A DNA stretch of 42,042 nt from Firmicutes bacterium UBA4882 (GCA_002399265.1 DHDG01000071.1:32467-74508); one strand, 5' to 3'. Shown: positions 30,862 to 38,963, numbered from the stretch's first letter. Notes: a model not told the origin generated them from the letters alone. Made by a program: numbers and translations.

Positions 30862-31329
30862 GTGGACAATACCAACACAGAATTGCATCTGCAAATGATT
30901 GATCAAATCAGAGCGCGGATTCCGGTAACTTATGAAGCGGCCAGCAATGCCCTTGATAAAACCGGAGGCAGTCTTATTGATGCCTTGGCGCTTCTGGAAA
31001 ATGAATGTGTTATTGAAGAGCCAGCCTCTGAACGCTGGCAGAAGGTTGAGTCTCTTATTTCCGGCTGGATAGATAAAGGGCGGGCAACCCGGCTTCTAGT
31101 AAAACAAAATCAGGAAGTTGTAGCCCAGGTTCCAGTCTCAGCTGGCATAGTCGGTGCGTTGCTGGCTCCAAAACTGACCTTACTAGGGGCTGTAGCTGCG
31201 CTGGCCGGAGGGTGCCGCCTCGAACTTGAACCGATTCCAAGTGCTTCGGATGTCACAGATTTATTAGACGAAATAAATGTCTCGGACGCACGGGTTGCAG
31301 CGGAGGATCCTAATTTGCTGCTGCATTGA
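30862..31329 (+). CDS. UBA-like plus DUF4342 protein
   Basis: 155 residues from GTG 30862 behind GGGGGTGA; upstream in-frame codons run into the repeat and are rejected. Residues of about 13-47 (IDQIRARIPVTYEAASNALDKTGGSLIDALALLE) form a UBA/NAC-type helical domain. The second part (VESLISGWIDKGRATRLLVKQNQEVVAQVPVSAGIVGALLAPKLTLLGAVAALA) matches DUF4342, a small domain with a strand pair and a hydrophobic Gly/Ala-rich helix. Biological role unknown; the UBA-like part suggests binding to a nascent chain or another protein. The gene is often found near glyQS in Clostridia. Confidence 0.8.
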   Translation: MDNTNTELHLQMIDQIRARIPVTYEAASNALDKTGGSLIDALALLENECVIEEPASERWQKVESLISGWIDKGRATRLLVKQNQEVVAQVPVSAGIVGALLAPKLTLLGAVAALAGGCRLELEPIPSASDVTDLLDEINVSDARVAAEDPNLLLH

Positions 31330-31369
31330 CAGCGGTCGCACGAGTGGGTTTGGCTGCATTGACAACGGT
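31320..31369. repeat. Direct repeat of the DUF4342 3' end carrying TTGACA
   Basis: GCTGCATTGACARCGGT occurs at 31320-31336, across the DUF4342 stop codon, and at 31353-31369, with one difference in 17. The second copy supplies the -35 TTGACA of the spoIIM/T-box-like promoter. Confidence 0.75.
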
Positions 31370-31387
31370 TGGAGTTTTTGGTATACT
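31359..31387 (+). promoter_or_regulatory. Strong sigma-A promoter with palindrome at the start site
   Basis: Consensus TTGACA (31359-31364), a 17-bp spacer, TATACT (31382-31387). A perfect 14-bp palindrome TTCACTGCAGTGAA (31387-31400) begins at the last base of the -10 and covers the likely start of transcription. It could be an operator or a 5' hairpin. Confidence 0.85.
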
Positions 31388-31431
31388 TCACTGCAGTGAA
31401 GAAAATAGCGTTCAACGGCTTGTTTGCCAAT

Positions 31432-31499
31432 CAGGGTGAAACCGCGGGAAATACTCTCGTCCCTGGCATTACTAATGCTATTTGGGCGGGGGTTTTTTT
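31432..31499 (+). promoter_or_regulatory. T-box-like antiterminator/terminator without Stem I
   Basis: CAGGG (31432-31436) pairs with CCCTG (31461-31465); a 7-base bulge TGAAACC (31437-31443) follows; GCGGGA (31444-31449) pairs with TCTCGT (31455-31460). This is the T-box antiterminator, except the bulge is UGAA-ACC instead of UGGN-ACC. The competing terminator pairs CTCTCG-CCC (31454-31463, U460 bulged) with GGGCGGGGG (31484-31492), followed directly by seven T. Only about 40 bases separate the promoter start from the antiterminator, so Stem I and the specifier loop are absent. It precedes spoIIM-like and then glyQS. Confidence 0.75.
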
Positions 31500-31515
31500 G
31501 TGAGGAGCAATCAGT

Positions 31516-32112
31516 TTGAGGATCTTGCGATATTGGCATGCTATTATCAAAGAGCACCGTTTATTTCTGCTGGTCGCAAGCGTTCTGTTTTTCGGCAGTC
31601 TGGTTGCCGGAGTTTTGGTGGGCCTACTGATACCGGAAACCGCTGCGGCGCTTTTAGAAAAATTAATTCAGCCGCTAGGTGAAATGGCGGAATCTTTGCG
31701 AAATAAGCCGCTATACATCCGTGCGGCATATATCTTTTTTAACAATGCTCGTGTTATGATAATGATGTTGGTTGGAGCTTACCTGGGCGGTTTGATTCCT
31801 CCACTCGTGTTACTGGCGAACGGTTTCCTTATCGGCTTATTTGGATCTTCGCCGGTTATGACAGAGGGTATTGGATTGGCCGGATTTCTGGCGGCGCTGG
31901 CACCGCATGGCGTTTTTGAAATACCTGCCATTTTGCTAAGTGGCATGCTCGGTCTGCGTATTGCCAAGGAATTATGGAGCGGCCTCCTGGGACGGCCAAC
32001 TGAAACGCTTGGTCGCGTCTCCAGGCAGATTTTAGGATTCAGTCCGCTGATGATTTTGCTGCTTTTAGCTGCCGCCATACTTGAAATTTACGTCAGTGCC
32101 AGACTCATATGA
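31516..32112 (+). CDS. SpoIIM-like (DUF95) membrane protein
   Basis: 198 residues from TTG 31516, with AGGAG at 31503-31507. Five or so hydrophobic segments: residues about 15-37, 68-90, 95-112, 120-145 and 172-195. FFNNARVMIMMLVGAYLGGLIPPLVLLANGFLIG and LAALAPHGVFEIPAILLSGMLGLRIA are the hallmark of the SpoIIM/DUF95 family (loop with APHGxxE). SpoIIM in Bacillus joins SpoIID and SpoIIP for septal peptidoglycan hydrolysis during engulfment. Many paralogues have no known role, so sporulation function is inferred. Expression is likely set by the T-box-like switch just upstream. glyQ follows after 92 bases. Confidence 0.85.
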   Translation: MRILRYWHAIIKEHRLFLLVASVLFFGSLVAGVLVGLLIPETAAALLEKLIQPLGEMAESLRNKPLYIRAAYIFFNNARVMIMMLVGAYLGGLIPPLVLLANGFLIGLFGSSPVMTEGIGLAGFLAALAPHGVFEIPAILLSGMLGLRIAKELWSGLLGRPTETLGRVSRQILGFSPLMILLLLAAAILEIYVSARLI

Positions 32113-32204
32113 TGCTTGGTAGTGATTGTAGTGCTTGAGCTTGATTGCTGGCATCAGTTTCGGCGTGGGTGTTGGTAGCGCCATCGTGATGGGAGGAACG
32201 GCGT

Positions 32205-33086
32205 TTGAATCTTCAAGAACTGATCTTTCGTTTGGGGCATTTTTGGTCCGCAGCGGGTTGTCTGGCCGTGCAGCCTTATGACATTGAAATGGGTGCGGGA
32301 ACAATGAGTCCGCATACTTTTTTGCGTGCCCTCGGACCTGAACCTTGGAACGCGGCTTATGTTCAACCTTCCCGGCGCCCAGCCGACGGACGCTATGGTG
32401 AGAACCCCAATCGTCTTTTTTCCTACTATCAGTATCAAGTGATTATGAAACCTTCTCCGGATGATATCATCGACAAATACCTGGCCAGTTTGCAGGAGAT
32501 TGGCATTGATCCGCTGGCGCATGACATTCGTTTTGTCGAAGATAACTGGGAGTCACCAACCTTGGGTGCCTGGGGTACCGGATGGGAAGTCTGGCTCGAT
32601 GGCATGGAAATCACCCAATTTACATATTTCCAGCAAGTTGGGGGAGTCGATGCACGGCCGGTTTCTGCCGAAATAACCTTTGGGGTCGAGCGTCTGGCGA
32701 TGTATCTACAGGGAGTGGACAGCGTCTACGATCTGGAATGGGCTCGCGGCATCAAATACGGTGACTTATTTCATCAGAATGAATACCAGCAGTCGAAATA
32801 TCATTTTGAGGTCTCCGATGCTGCCTTGCTTTTCAAGTTATTTGATCAGTACGAAAGTGAAGCCAAGAGAGTCCTGGAAGCCGGTCTGGTCCTGCCAGCC
32901 TTTGACTGGGTTTTAAAATGCTCTCATTCTTTTAATCAATTGGATGCCAGGGGGGCCATCGGGGTTACGGAGCGGGCTTCCTACATTTTGCGCGTCAGAA
33001 ACCTGGCCCGCGCTTGCGCAGCAGCCTACATCGCTAATCGTGAGAGTCTCGGTTATCCTCTTTTGCAGGGAGGAGTACATTCTTGA
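32205..33086 (+). CDS. glyQ: Glycyl-tRNA synthetase alpha subunit
   Basis: 293 residues from TTG 32205, with GGGAGGA at 32190-32196. It is the catalytic class II core of the alpha2-beta2 enzyme, charging tRNA-Gly. Strong matches include LGHFWSAAGCLAVQPYDIEMGAGTMSP at the N terminus, LGPEPWNAAYVQPSRRPADGRYGENPNRL near residue 42, FVEDNWESPTLGAWGTGWEVW and EITFGVERLAMYLQG, which holds the motif-3 Arg. glyS follows with a four-base overlap. Clostridial glyQS is usually under a glycine T box; here the only T-box-like element lies upstream of the spoIIM-like gene and is degenerate. Confidence 0.97.
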   Translation: MNLQELIFRLGHFWSAAGCLAVQPYDIEMGAGTMSPHTFLRALGPEPWNAAYVQPSRRPADGRYGENPNRLFSYYQYQVIMKPSPDDIIDKYLASLQEIGIDPLAHDIRFVEDNWESPTLGAWGTGWEVWLDGMEITQFTYFQQVGGVDARPVSAEITFGVERLAMYLQGVDSVYDLEWARGIKYGDLFHQNEYQQSKYHFEVSDAALLFKLFDQYESEAKRVLEAGLVLPAFDWVLKCSHSFNQLDARGAIGVTERASYILRVRNLARACAAAYIANRESLGYPLLQGGVHS

Positions 33087-35215
33087 ATAAAAAATTATTG
33101 TTTGAAATCGGTGTCGAAGAACTGCCAGCCCGTTTTATACCAGGTGCCATGAGACATATGGCGGAGCGTGGGGAGCAGCTGCTCAGCGCCGCCCGTCTGC
33201 GGCCTCAAAGTGTGGAGGTTTCCGCCACACCCCGCAGACTGGTACTGTCGGCTACGGTCAGTGCGATGCAACCGGATCAGCAAAAAGAAGTCAAGGGTCC
33301 GCCAGTCAAAGCGGCCTATGACGCTCAAGGCGCTTTTACCAGGGCCGCGCTAGGCTTTGCGCGCGGTCAGGGAGTCTCGGCGGAGTCATTGTACCGCGCC
33401 CCATATGAAGGCGGCGAGTATGTCTTCGCCAAGGTCGAAGAACGTGGGCGGTCTGCGCTAGAAGTGCTGGCTGAGGTACTACCCGAATTGCTGCTGTCGT
33501 TCTCCTTCCCAAAGGCGATGCGTTGGGCGAGTTATGATATAAAATGGGCCCGGCCGATCCGCTGGATCGTGGCGCTACTGGGCGACCAAGTCATTAATTT
33601 TGAAGTGGCCGGGATTCAGGCCGATCGCCAGACATATGGGCTGCGTTTTTTGCATCCCGATCCAATTAGCGTGCCGGACGCTTCACAACATGAACGGCTA
33701 CTGTCGGAAGCGCATGTCATCCTTAATCATGAGGAACGCTACCGGACGATCAAGCAATTGGTCCAGGAAGCGGCTGCCCAAAGAGGCGGACATGTTGACG
33801 AAAATGATGAGGCGCTATTCCGGGAGGTCACTGATATCAACGAGTATCCTTCGGTAGTCGTGGGCGGATTTGATCCGGAGTATCTGAAGCTGCCTGTAGA
33901 AGTGATTATTACCCCGATGCGTCTGCATCAAAAATATTTCCCGGTTTATCAGACTGATGGATCGCTTTTGCCGCTGTTTATTACCATCCGGAACGGTTTG
34001 GCGGATGAGCAGGGCAATGTGCGGGTCGGCAATGAAAAAGTATTGGCCGCCCGTCTGGCGGATGCCGCCTTCTTCTATGAGGAAGACCGCAAAATCAAGT
34101 TGGTCGACCGTCTACCGCGTCTGGAAACGCTAGTGTTTCAGGAAAAGCTGGGCACGATGCGCTGCAAGGCTGAACGGCTACAACGGCTGGCACCGGCAAT
34201 TTGCCGCGTCCTCGGCGGTTCGGCGCAGGAATGCGCCACTGCTGAACGAGCCGCGCTGTTAAGTAAGTCGGATTTGGTCACGAACATGGTTTTTGAGTTT
34301 ACGGAATTGCAGGGCGTGATGGGTGGTCATTACGCCATCAGCGACGGGGAAGATCCGGCGGTTGCCAAAGCCATTAGTGAGCAGTACCGCCCTAACTCCT
34401 CCGGTGGAGCTTTGCCAGAAACAGTGGCCGGTCGAGCGCTGGCCCTGGCGGACAAGATCGATTCGCTGACAGGCTATTTTGGGATCGGCTCGATTCCCAG
34501 CGGCTCACAGGATCCGTTTGCGCTGCGGCGTGCAGCCCTCGGTGTCATCGCTATTATCAAGGAGGCAGGGGTTCGTGTCGCGCTGACACCATTGATCAAG
34601 CAGGCATATGATTTGTATGGCGGGGACGTTCAGTTTAAGAATGACCGCTCCACAACATGCTCTTTGCTGGATGAGTTTTTTAGAGGTCGCATGCGCTCCG
34701 CGCTCACGGAGGACGGTTATCGTTATGATCTCGTAGATGCCGTTTTGGCTGGCGGGGAGCTGGATCCCTTTGATTTTCATACCAGAATCGCGGCTCTGGA
34801 TCGCGTATCCGGTACGGAAGATTTCCTGACAGCGCTGGCGGTGTTTAATCGCGCAGGCAATCTGGCTTCAAAAGCCACGACCGACTCCTTTGATCGCGGC
34901 GCTCTTCCGGAAGAAGCCGATCAGCAGCTGGTCGCGGCCTATGAAAACGCCCGGCAGAAGGTTACCGAGGCGCTCCACCGCGGTGGCAACGGCAACGGCA
35001 ATGGCAATAGCAATGGCGACGGCGATGCAAGTACCAGCAACGTGACCACCGCGATTCAAGCTTTGGCTGGCCTGCGCGAGGCGGTGGACTACTTCTTTGA
35101 TACCGTACTGGTCATGGTGCCGGATGAAAAAATCCGCCGCAGCAGGCTGGCTTTACTACGTTCGATCGTTGCCTTGTTCGACAATCTCTGGGATTGGAGC
35201 AAGATCGTAATTTGA
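33083..35215 (+). CDS. glyS: Glycyl-tRNA synthetase beta subunit
   Basis: 710 residues from TTG 33083 (overlap TTGA with glyQ), with GGGAGGAG upstream. The beta subunit binds tRNA and completes the heterotetramer. LLFEIGVEELPARFIPGAM starts it, followed by SATPRRLVL, FPKAMRWASYDIKWARPIRWIVALLGD, IITPMRLHQKYFPV, EFTELQGVMGGHYA and the HD-like region GRALALADKIDSLTGYFGIGSIPSGSQDPFALRR, then the tRNA-binding C terminus. A Gly/Asn/Asp repeat (about residues 634-650, GGC-AAC/AAT units) interrupts the C-terminal domain. It resembles inserts in RuvA and the HD protein. Confidence 0.96.
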   Translation: MNKKLLFEIGVEELPARFIPGAMRHMAERGEQLLSAARLRPQSVEVSATPRRLVLSATVSAMQPDQQKEVKGPPVKAAYDAQGAFTRAALGFARGQGVSAESLYRAPYEGGEYVFAKVEERGRSALEVLAEVLPELLLSFSFPKAMRWASYDIKWARPIRWIVALLGDQVINFEVAGIQADRQTYGLRFLHPDPISVPDASQHERLLSEAHVILNHEERYRTIKQLVQEAAAQRGGHVDENDEALFREVTDINEYPSVVVGGFDPEYLKLPVEVIITPMRLHQKYFPVYQTDGSLLPLFITIRNGLADEQGNVRVGNEKVLAARLADAAFFYEEDRKIKLVDRLPRLETLVFQEKLGTMRCKAERLQRLAPAICRVLGGSAQECATAERAALLSKSDLVTNMVFEFTELQGVMGGHYAISDGEDPAVAKAISEQYRPNSSGGALPETVAGRALALADKIDSLTGYFGIGSIPSGSQDPFALRRAALGVIAIIKEAGVRVALTPLIKQAYDLYGGDVQFKNDRSTTCSLLDEFFRGRMRSALTEDGYRYDLVDAVLAGGELDPFDFHTRIAALDRVSGTEDFLTALAVFNRAGNLASKATTDSFDRGALPEEADQQLVAAYENARQKVTEALHRGGNGNGNGNSNGDGDASTSNVTTAIQALAGLREAVDYFFDTVLVMVPDEKIRRSRLALLRSIVALFDNLWDWSKIVI

Positions 35216-35295
35216 TGCAGGAATTGTCATTGCTTTAGCGAAAAAAATCTGTCGAAATTGACATGCGTGGTAAACATCATTAAGGAGGGAATTCA

Positions 35296-38001
35296 TTGGC
35301 TAAATATGTGTATTTCTTCGGCAATGGTAAAGCCGAAGGCGATGCAGGCATGAAAAACCTGCTCGGTGGTAAAGGCGCTAATCTGGCTGAAATGACCAAC
35401 CTGGGGATTCCGGTTCCTCCGGGTTTCACAATCAGCACTGAGGTATGTGTCGCTTATTATGAAAACAGCAGAAAATGGCCGATTGGACTGGAGCAGGAAG
35501 TAGACGAGAATCTCCGCAAATTGGAGCAGGCCATTGGTGCCAAATTCGGGGACTCCGAAAACCCGCTGCTAGTCTCGGTACGTTCTGGAGCACGTGCTTC
35601 GATGCCGGGTATGATGGACACAATTCTGAACCTTGGTATGAACGAGGCGGCCGTTAAAGGCCTGATTAAACGTTCTAACAATCCGCGTTTTGCTTGGGAT
35701 AGCTTCCGCCGTTTCATCCAAATGTACGGGGATGTTGTGCTGGAAGTGCCGCACGAAGACTTTGAGCATTTGCTGCAAGAAAAGAAACATGAGCGTGGCG
35801 TGGCACTGGATACAGAATTGACTGCTGAGGACCTGCAAGATCTGGTTTCCCGTTACCTCGCGATGGTCAAGAAAGCAATCGGGCATGAATTCCCGCAGGA
35901 TCCGAAAGAGCAGCTCTACGGAGCCATCAACGCCGTTTTTGGATCATGGATGAACGATCGCGCGATTACTTACCGCAAGCTCAACAAGATCCCGGATGAG
36001 TGGGGTACTGCCGTTAACATTCAGTCAATGGTCTTTGGCAACATGGGAACCACTTCGGCTACTGGCGTTGCTTTTACCAGGAACCCGTCCAATGGTAAGA
36101 ACGAATTCTATGGCGAGTATCTGATCAATGCCCAGGGCGAAGACGTCGTGGCTGGTATTCGTACTCCGCAGCAGATCGGTTTGGAGGCTTCCCGTAACTG
36201 GGCCGCCGGTAACAATGTCAGCGAAGCGGATCGCAAAACCAAGTTCCCGTCACTGGAAGAAATCATGCCCGAAGTCTATAAAGAATTGATCGAAATCCGC
36301 GCTCGTCTGGAAAAGCATTACCATGACATGCAGGATATCGAGTTCACCGTGCAAGATCATAAACTGTATATGCTGCAGACCCGTAATGGCAAACGCACCG
36401 GACCAGCGGCTGTTCACATTGCCGTAGAAATGGTCGGTGAAGGCCTGATCGATGAAAAGACCGCTGTGATGCGTGTCGACCCGGAACAGCTCAATCAGTT
36501 GCTACATCCGCGCATTGATCCGAATGCCAAATTGGATAAACTAACCAAAGGCTTGCCAGCTTCCCCAGGTGCCGCCGTCGGTAAGGTTGTCTTTAATGCA
36601 GCCGACGCCGAAAAGTGGGCTGGGCGCAAAGAGCCAGTGGTGCTCGTGCGTACGGAAACGAGCCCTGAGGATATCGGTGGCATGAACGTCGCCCAAGGCA
36701 TCCTGACCGCACGCGGCGGTATGACTTCCCACGCTGCCGTTGTGGCACGCGGTATGGGTAAATGCTGTGTGGCCGGTTGTGGCGAAGTCATTGTAGATGA
36801 GAAAAGTCGCAGCTTTAAAGTAGGCAAAATCACTGTTAAAGAAGGCGATTGGCTGACCCTCAACGGATCCACCGGTGACGTGATCCTTGGCCAAGCCAAG
36901 CTGATTAGTCCGGAACTGAGCGGTGATTTTGGCAAATTAATGGAATGGGCGGACCGGTTCCGCGCTCTCAAAGTACGCACCAACGCCGACACACCAGAAG
37001 ACAGCCGGGTTGCCCGTAATTTCGGAGCGGAAGGCATTGGCCTGACCCGTACCGAACATATGTTCTTCGGTCCTGAGAAAGAGCGTATTGAAGCGATGCG
37101 CGAGATGATTATCGCGGACACTTTTGAGGATCGCAAGAAAGCTTTGGCAAAACTGCTTCCGTACCAGAAATCCGACTTTAAAGGGATCTTTGAAGCCATG
37201 AACGGCCTTCCGGTCACCATTCGCCTACTGGATCCGCCTTTGCACGAATTCTTACCGAAAGAAGCGGATCAACAGGCTGCCATCGCCAAAGAATTGGGCA
37301 TTTCGGCGAAGGTCGTGGCCGATAAAGTCCATTCGCTCGAAGAAACAAACCCGATGCTTGGATTCCGCGGCTGCCGCCTGGGAATCGTCTATCCGGAAAT
37401 CTTTGAAATGCAGGTACAGGCCATTTTTGAAGCCGCCTGCGAAGCCCAGAACCAGGGCATCAAAGTAGAGCCGGAAGTGATGATCCCTCTGATTGGCACC
37501 ATCGGCGAGATGAAAATGATCAAAGAGTATAGCATTAGAGTCGCCGAAGAAGTCATGAGCAAAACCAAGATCAAAGTGAAGTATATGATTGGTACCATGA
37601 TTGAAATTCCGCGCGCAACCTTGCTGGCAGACAAAATTGCCGAAGATGCCGAGTTCTTCTCATTTGGTACTAACGACTTGACCCAGATGACCTTTGGCTA
37701 TAGCCGCGATGACGCCGGACGTTTCTTGCCGACTTATGTTGACAAGAAAATCCTGAAAGACGACGTTTTCCAGTCGATTGATCAGGAAGGCGTTGGTCAA
37801 TTGGTGGCGTTGGCGGTAGAACGTGGCCGTAAAACCAATCCGCAGCTTAAGATGGGCGTTTGCGGCGAACATGGCGGCGATCCCGCTTCCGTCGTATTCT
37901 TCCATAACGTGGGTCTGAATTACGTCAGCTGCTCGCCCTACCGGGTACCCATTGCCCGTTTGGCAGCCGCGCAAGCTAACCTCACCAGTCCGCGTGCGTA
38001 G
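35296..38001 (+). CDS. ppdK: Pyruvate, phosphate dikinase
   Basis: 901 residues from TTG 35296, with AAGGAGGG upstream. It interconverts pyruvate, ATP and phosphate with phosphoenolpyruvate, AMP and pyrophosphate. Domains in order: N-terminal ATP-grasp (YVYFFGNGKAEG, GGKGANLAEMTNLGIPVPPGFTIS, VRSGARASMPGMMDTILNLG), the swivelling phosphohistidine domain with GGMTSHAAVVARGMGK, and the C-terminal PEP/pyruvate barrel with EGIGLTRTEHMFF, GFRGCRLGI, FGTNDLTQMTFG and GVCGEHGGDP. Length is that of bacterial PPDK. The bifunctional regulatory kinase/phosphorylase gene (DUF299), often next to ppdK in Firmicutes, is not here. A terminator follows. Confidence 0.97.
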   Translation: MAKYVYFFGNGKAEGDAGMKNLLGGKGANLAEMTNLGIPVPPGFTISTEVCVAYYENSRKWPIGLEQEVDENLRKLEQAIGAKFGDSENPLLVSVRSGARASMPGMMDTILNLGMNEAAVKGLIKRSNNPRFAWDSFRRFIQMYGDVVLEVPHEDFEHLLQEKKHERGVALDTELTAEDLQDLVSRYLAMVKKAIGHEFPQDPKEQLYGAINAVFGSWMNDRAITYRKLNKIPDEWGTAVNIQSMVFGNMGTTSATGVAFTRNPSNGKNEFYGEYLINAQGEDVVAGIRTPQQIGLEASRNWAAGNNVSEADRKTKFPSLEEIMPEVYKELIEIRARLEKHYHDMQDIEFTVQDHKLYMLQTRNGKRTGPAAVHIAVEMVGEGLIDEKTAVMRVDPEQLNQLLHPRIDPNAKLDKLTKGLPASPGAAVGKVVFNAADAEKWAGRKEPVVLVRTETSPEDIGGMNVAQGILTARGGMTSHAAVVARGMGKCCVAGCGEVIVDEKSRSFKVGKITVKEGDWLTLNGSTGDVILGQAKLISPELSGDFGKLMEWADRFRALKVRTNADTPEDSRVARNFGAEGIGLTRTEHMFFGPEKERIEAMREMIIADTFEDRKKALAKLLPYQKSDFKGIFEAMNGLPVTIRLLDPPLHEFLPKEADQQAAIAKELGISAKVVADKVHSLEETNPMLGFRGCRLGIVYPEIFEMQVQAIFEAACEAQNQGIKVEPEVMIPLIGTIGEMKMIKEYSIRVAEEVMSKTKIKVKYMIGTMIEIPRATLLADKIAEDAEFFSFGTNDLTQMTFGYSRDDAGRFLPTYVDKKILKDDVFQSIDQEGVGQLVALAVERGRKTNPQLKMGVCGEHGGDPASVVFFHNVGLNYVSCSPYRVPIARLAAAQANLTSPRA

Positions 38002-38028
38002 GTGCAGTGCACGCCGCACTAGAGAGCA

Positions 38029-38058
38029 AAGGCAGTCCGTTTCGGACTGCCTTTTATT
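38029..38058 (+). terminator. Intrinsic terminator of ppdK
   Basis: AAGGCAGTCC (38029-38038) pairs with GGACTGCCTT (38044-38053), 5-base loop, then TTATT. Beyond it, to 38326, the sequence holds a 16-bp palindrome CCCGAAGGCCTTCGGG (38083-38098) and the large-subunit relic described next. Confidence 0.9.
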
Positions 38059-38066
38059 AGTTTCAG

Positions 38067-38300
38067 TTGCCTTGCCTGTGCGCCCGAAGGCCTTCGGGAA
38101 TTTCCAAGATTATGCTTGTGGCGGCTAGTGGGGAGTGCTATATTAAAGTAGTATCTCATCATGAGTATTCTGGGGGTTGCACGGATGTTGCTTGTTTCAG
38201 TTGGCCGGCAGTAGCGCTGGCTGTTCCGGGCAACATTGTGCCGGATTTCCCGATTATCAACAAAAGCTTCGAGCTGTGTTATGCTTGCCTGGATCGCTAA
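38067..38300 (+). pseudogene. C-terminal relic of a group 4 hydrogenase/complex I-type large subunit
   Basis: An open frame of about 77 codons, closed upstream by TAG at 38058 and without an SD. Its last 50 residues, ending ALAVPGNIVPDFPIINKSFELCYACLDR, resemble the C terminus of HycE/EchE-type large subunits, where VxDxxxIIxSxDPCYSCTDR carries the second pair of nickel-ligand cysteines. Here the CYAC pair and DR are kept. The remaining 450 or so residues of such a protein are missing; ppdK and its terminator lie upstream. The adjacent, broken small-subunit gene supports a shared origin. The call rests on a short stretch compared from memory and needs an alignment. Confidence 0.45.
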
Positions 38301-38326
38301 TGAATGCCACAAGAAGGTGCTAAAGC

Positions 38327-38903
38327 ATGTTTGAAATAGTCAGGCGCAGTTTAAAGCGGGGTCTGGTGACCGAGAAGGATCCCTTTGATCAGGACAAATG
38401 CGGGGGATACGTGGTAGTCCATCCAGCGAGTGCGGCTGCCGAAGCGGCAGCTGGCGAGGAAGCGTGCGTTCATCCGCGCAGAAGGTTTGCGCGGCGTTTG
38501 CGTGCTCAATCGCTGCATATTCGCCATTTGGATGCTGGCTCATGTAAATGCTTGTGACTTTGAGATGGCGGCACTCCTTAACCCGGTTTATGATATTCAG
38601 CGTTTGGGGTTTGATTTTGTGGCTTCACCGCGCCATGCTGACATCGTTCTGGTTACCGGAGCAGTGACCCGCAATATGGAGCTCGCCGTGCGGAGGACTT
38701 ATGACGCGATGCCGCATCCCAAAATCGTGATTGCCTGCGGTGCTTGCGCCTGTAATAAAGGGGCCGTTGGCGACGGTTATGCGGTTGTTGGCAAGGTAGC
38801 GGATATTTTACCGGTGGCGATTGAGCTACCGGGTTGTCCACCCCGGCCGCAGGACATCCTGCAAGTCCTGCTGGCAGCACGCGAGATTTACAGGACTTTC
38901 TGA
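38327..38903 (+). pseudogene. Frameshifted NuoB/HycG-type small subunit (group 4 hydrogenase-like)
   Basis: ATG 38327 opens MFEIVRRSLKRGLVTEKDPF, the usual start of HycG/EchC-type small subunits, and continues to SLHIRHLDAGSC before a TGA at 38555. The rest of the protein is in the +1 frame: NACDFEMAALLNPVYDIQRLGFDFVASPRHADIVLVTGAVTRN, GACACNKG and PGCPPRP to 38903. Removing one A at 38546-38548 joins the two into a full domain with CNAC, GACAC and GCPP cysteines for one [4Fe-4S] cluster. The break is a real mutation or a sequencing error; a programmed shift is unlikely with no slippery heptamer. No other hydrogenase subunit is intact nearby. It has its own terminator. Confidence 0.85.
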
Positions 38904-38929
38904 ATGTTCATGTGAACACGGCAATAAAG

Positions 38930-38963
38930 AAGGGACTACCGGCGCATTGGTAGTCCCTTTTAA
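38930..38963. terminator. Terminator after the small-subunit gene, probably bidirectional
   Basis: AGGGACTACC (38931-38940) pairs with GGTAGTCCCT (38949-38958) around an 8-base loop, then TTTT. The minus strand after the hairpin reads TCTTTATT, so it could also end the converging TrpR-like gene at 39037. Confidence 0.88.

Noticed and set aside
35258..35286. TTGACA followed 17 bp later by TAAGGA before ppdK
   Set aside because: The supposed -10 is the SD of ppdK itself, so the start of transcription would fall at the start codon. More likely chance.
36495..37220. 241-codon open frame on the minus strand inside ppdK
   Set aside because: It is antisense to a certain gene, low-complexity (Ser/Arg/Pro-rich) and without an SD; it mirrors the codon bias of ppdK.
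38116..38144. TTGTGG-N17-TATATT promoter for the small-subunit relic
   Set aside because: It lies inside the large-subunit-like relic, far from the gene, with a weak -35. Not enough support.
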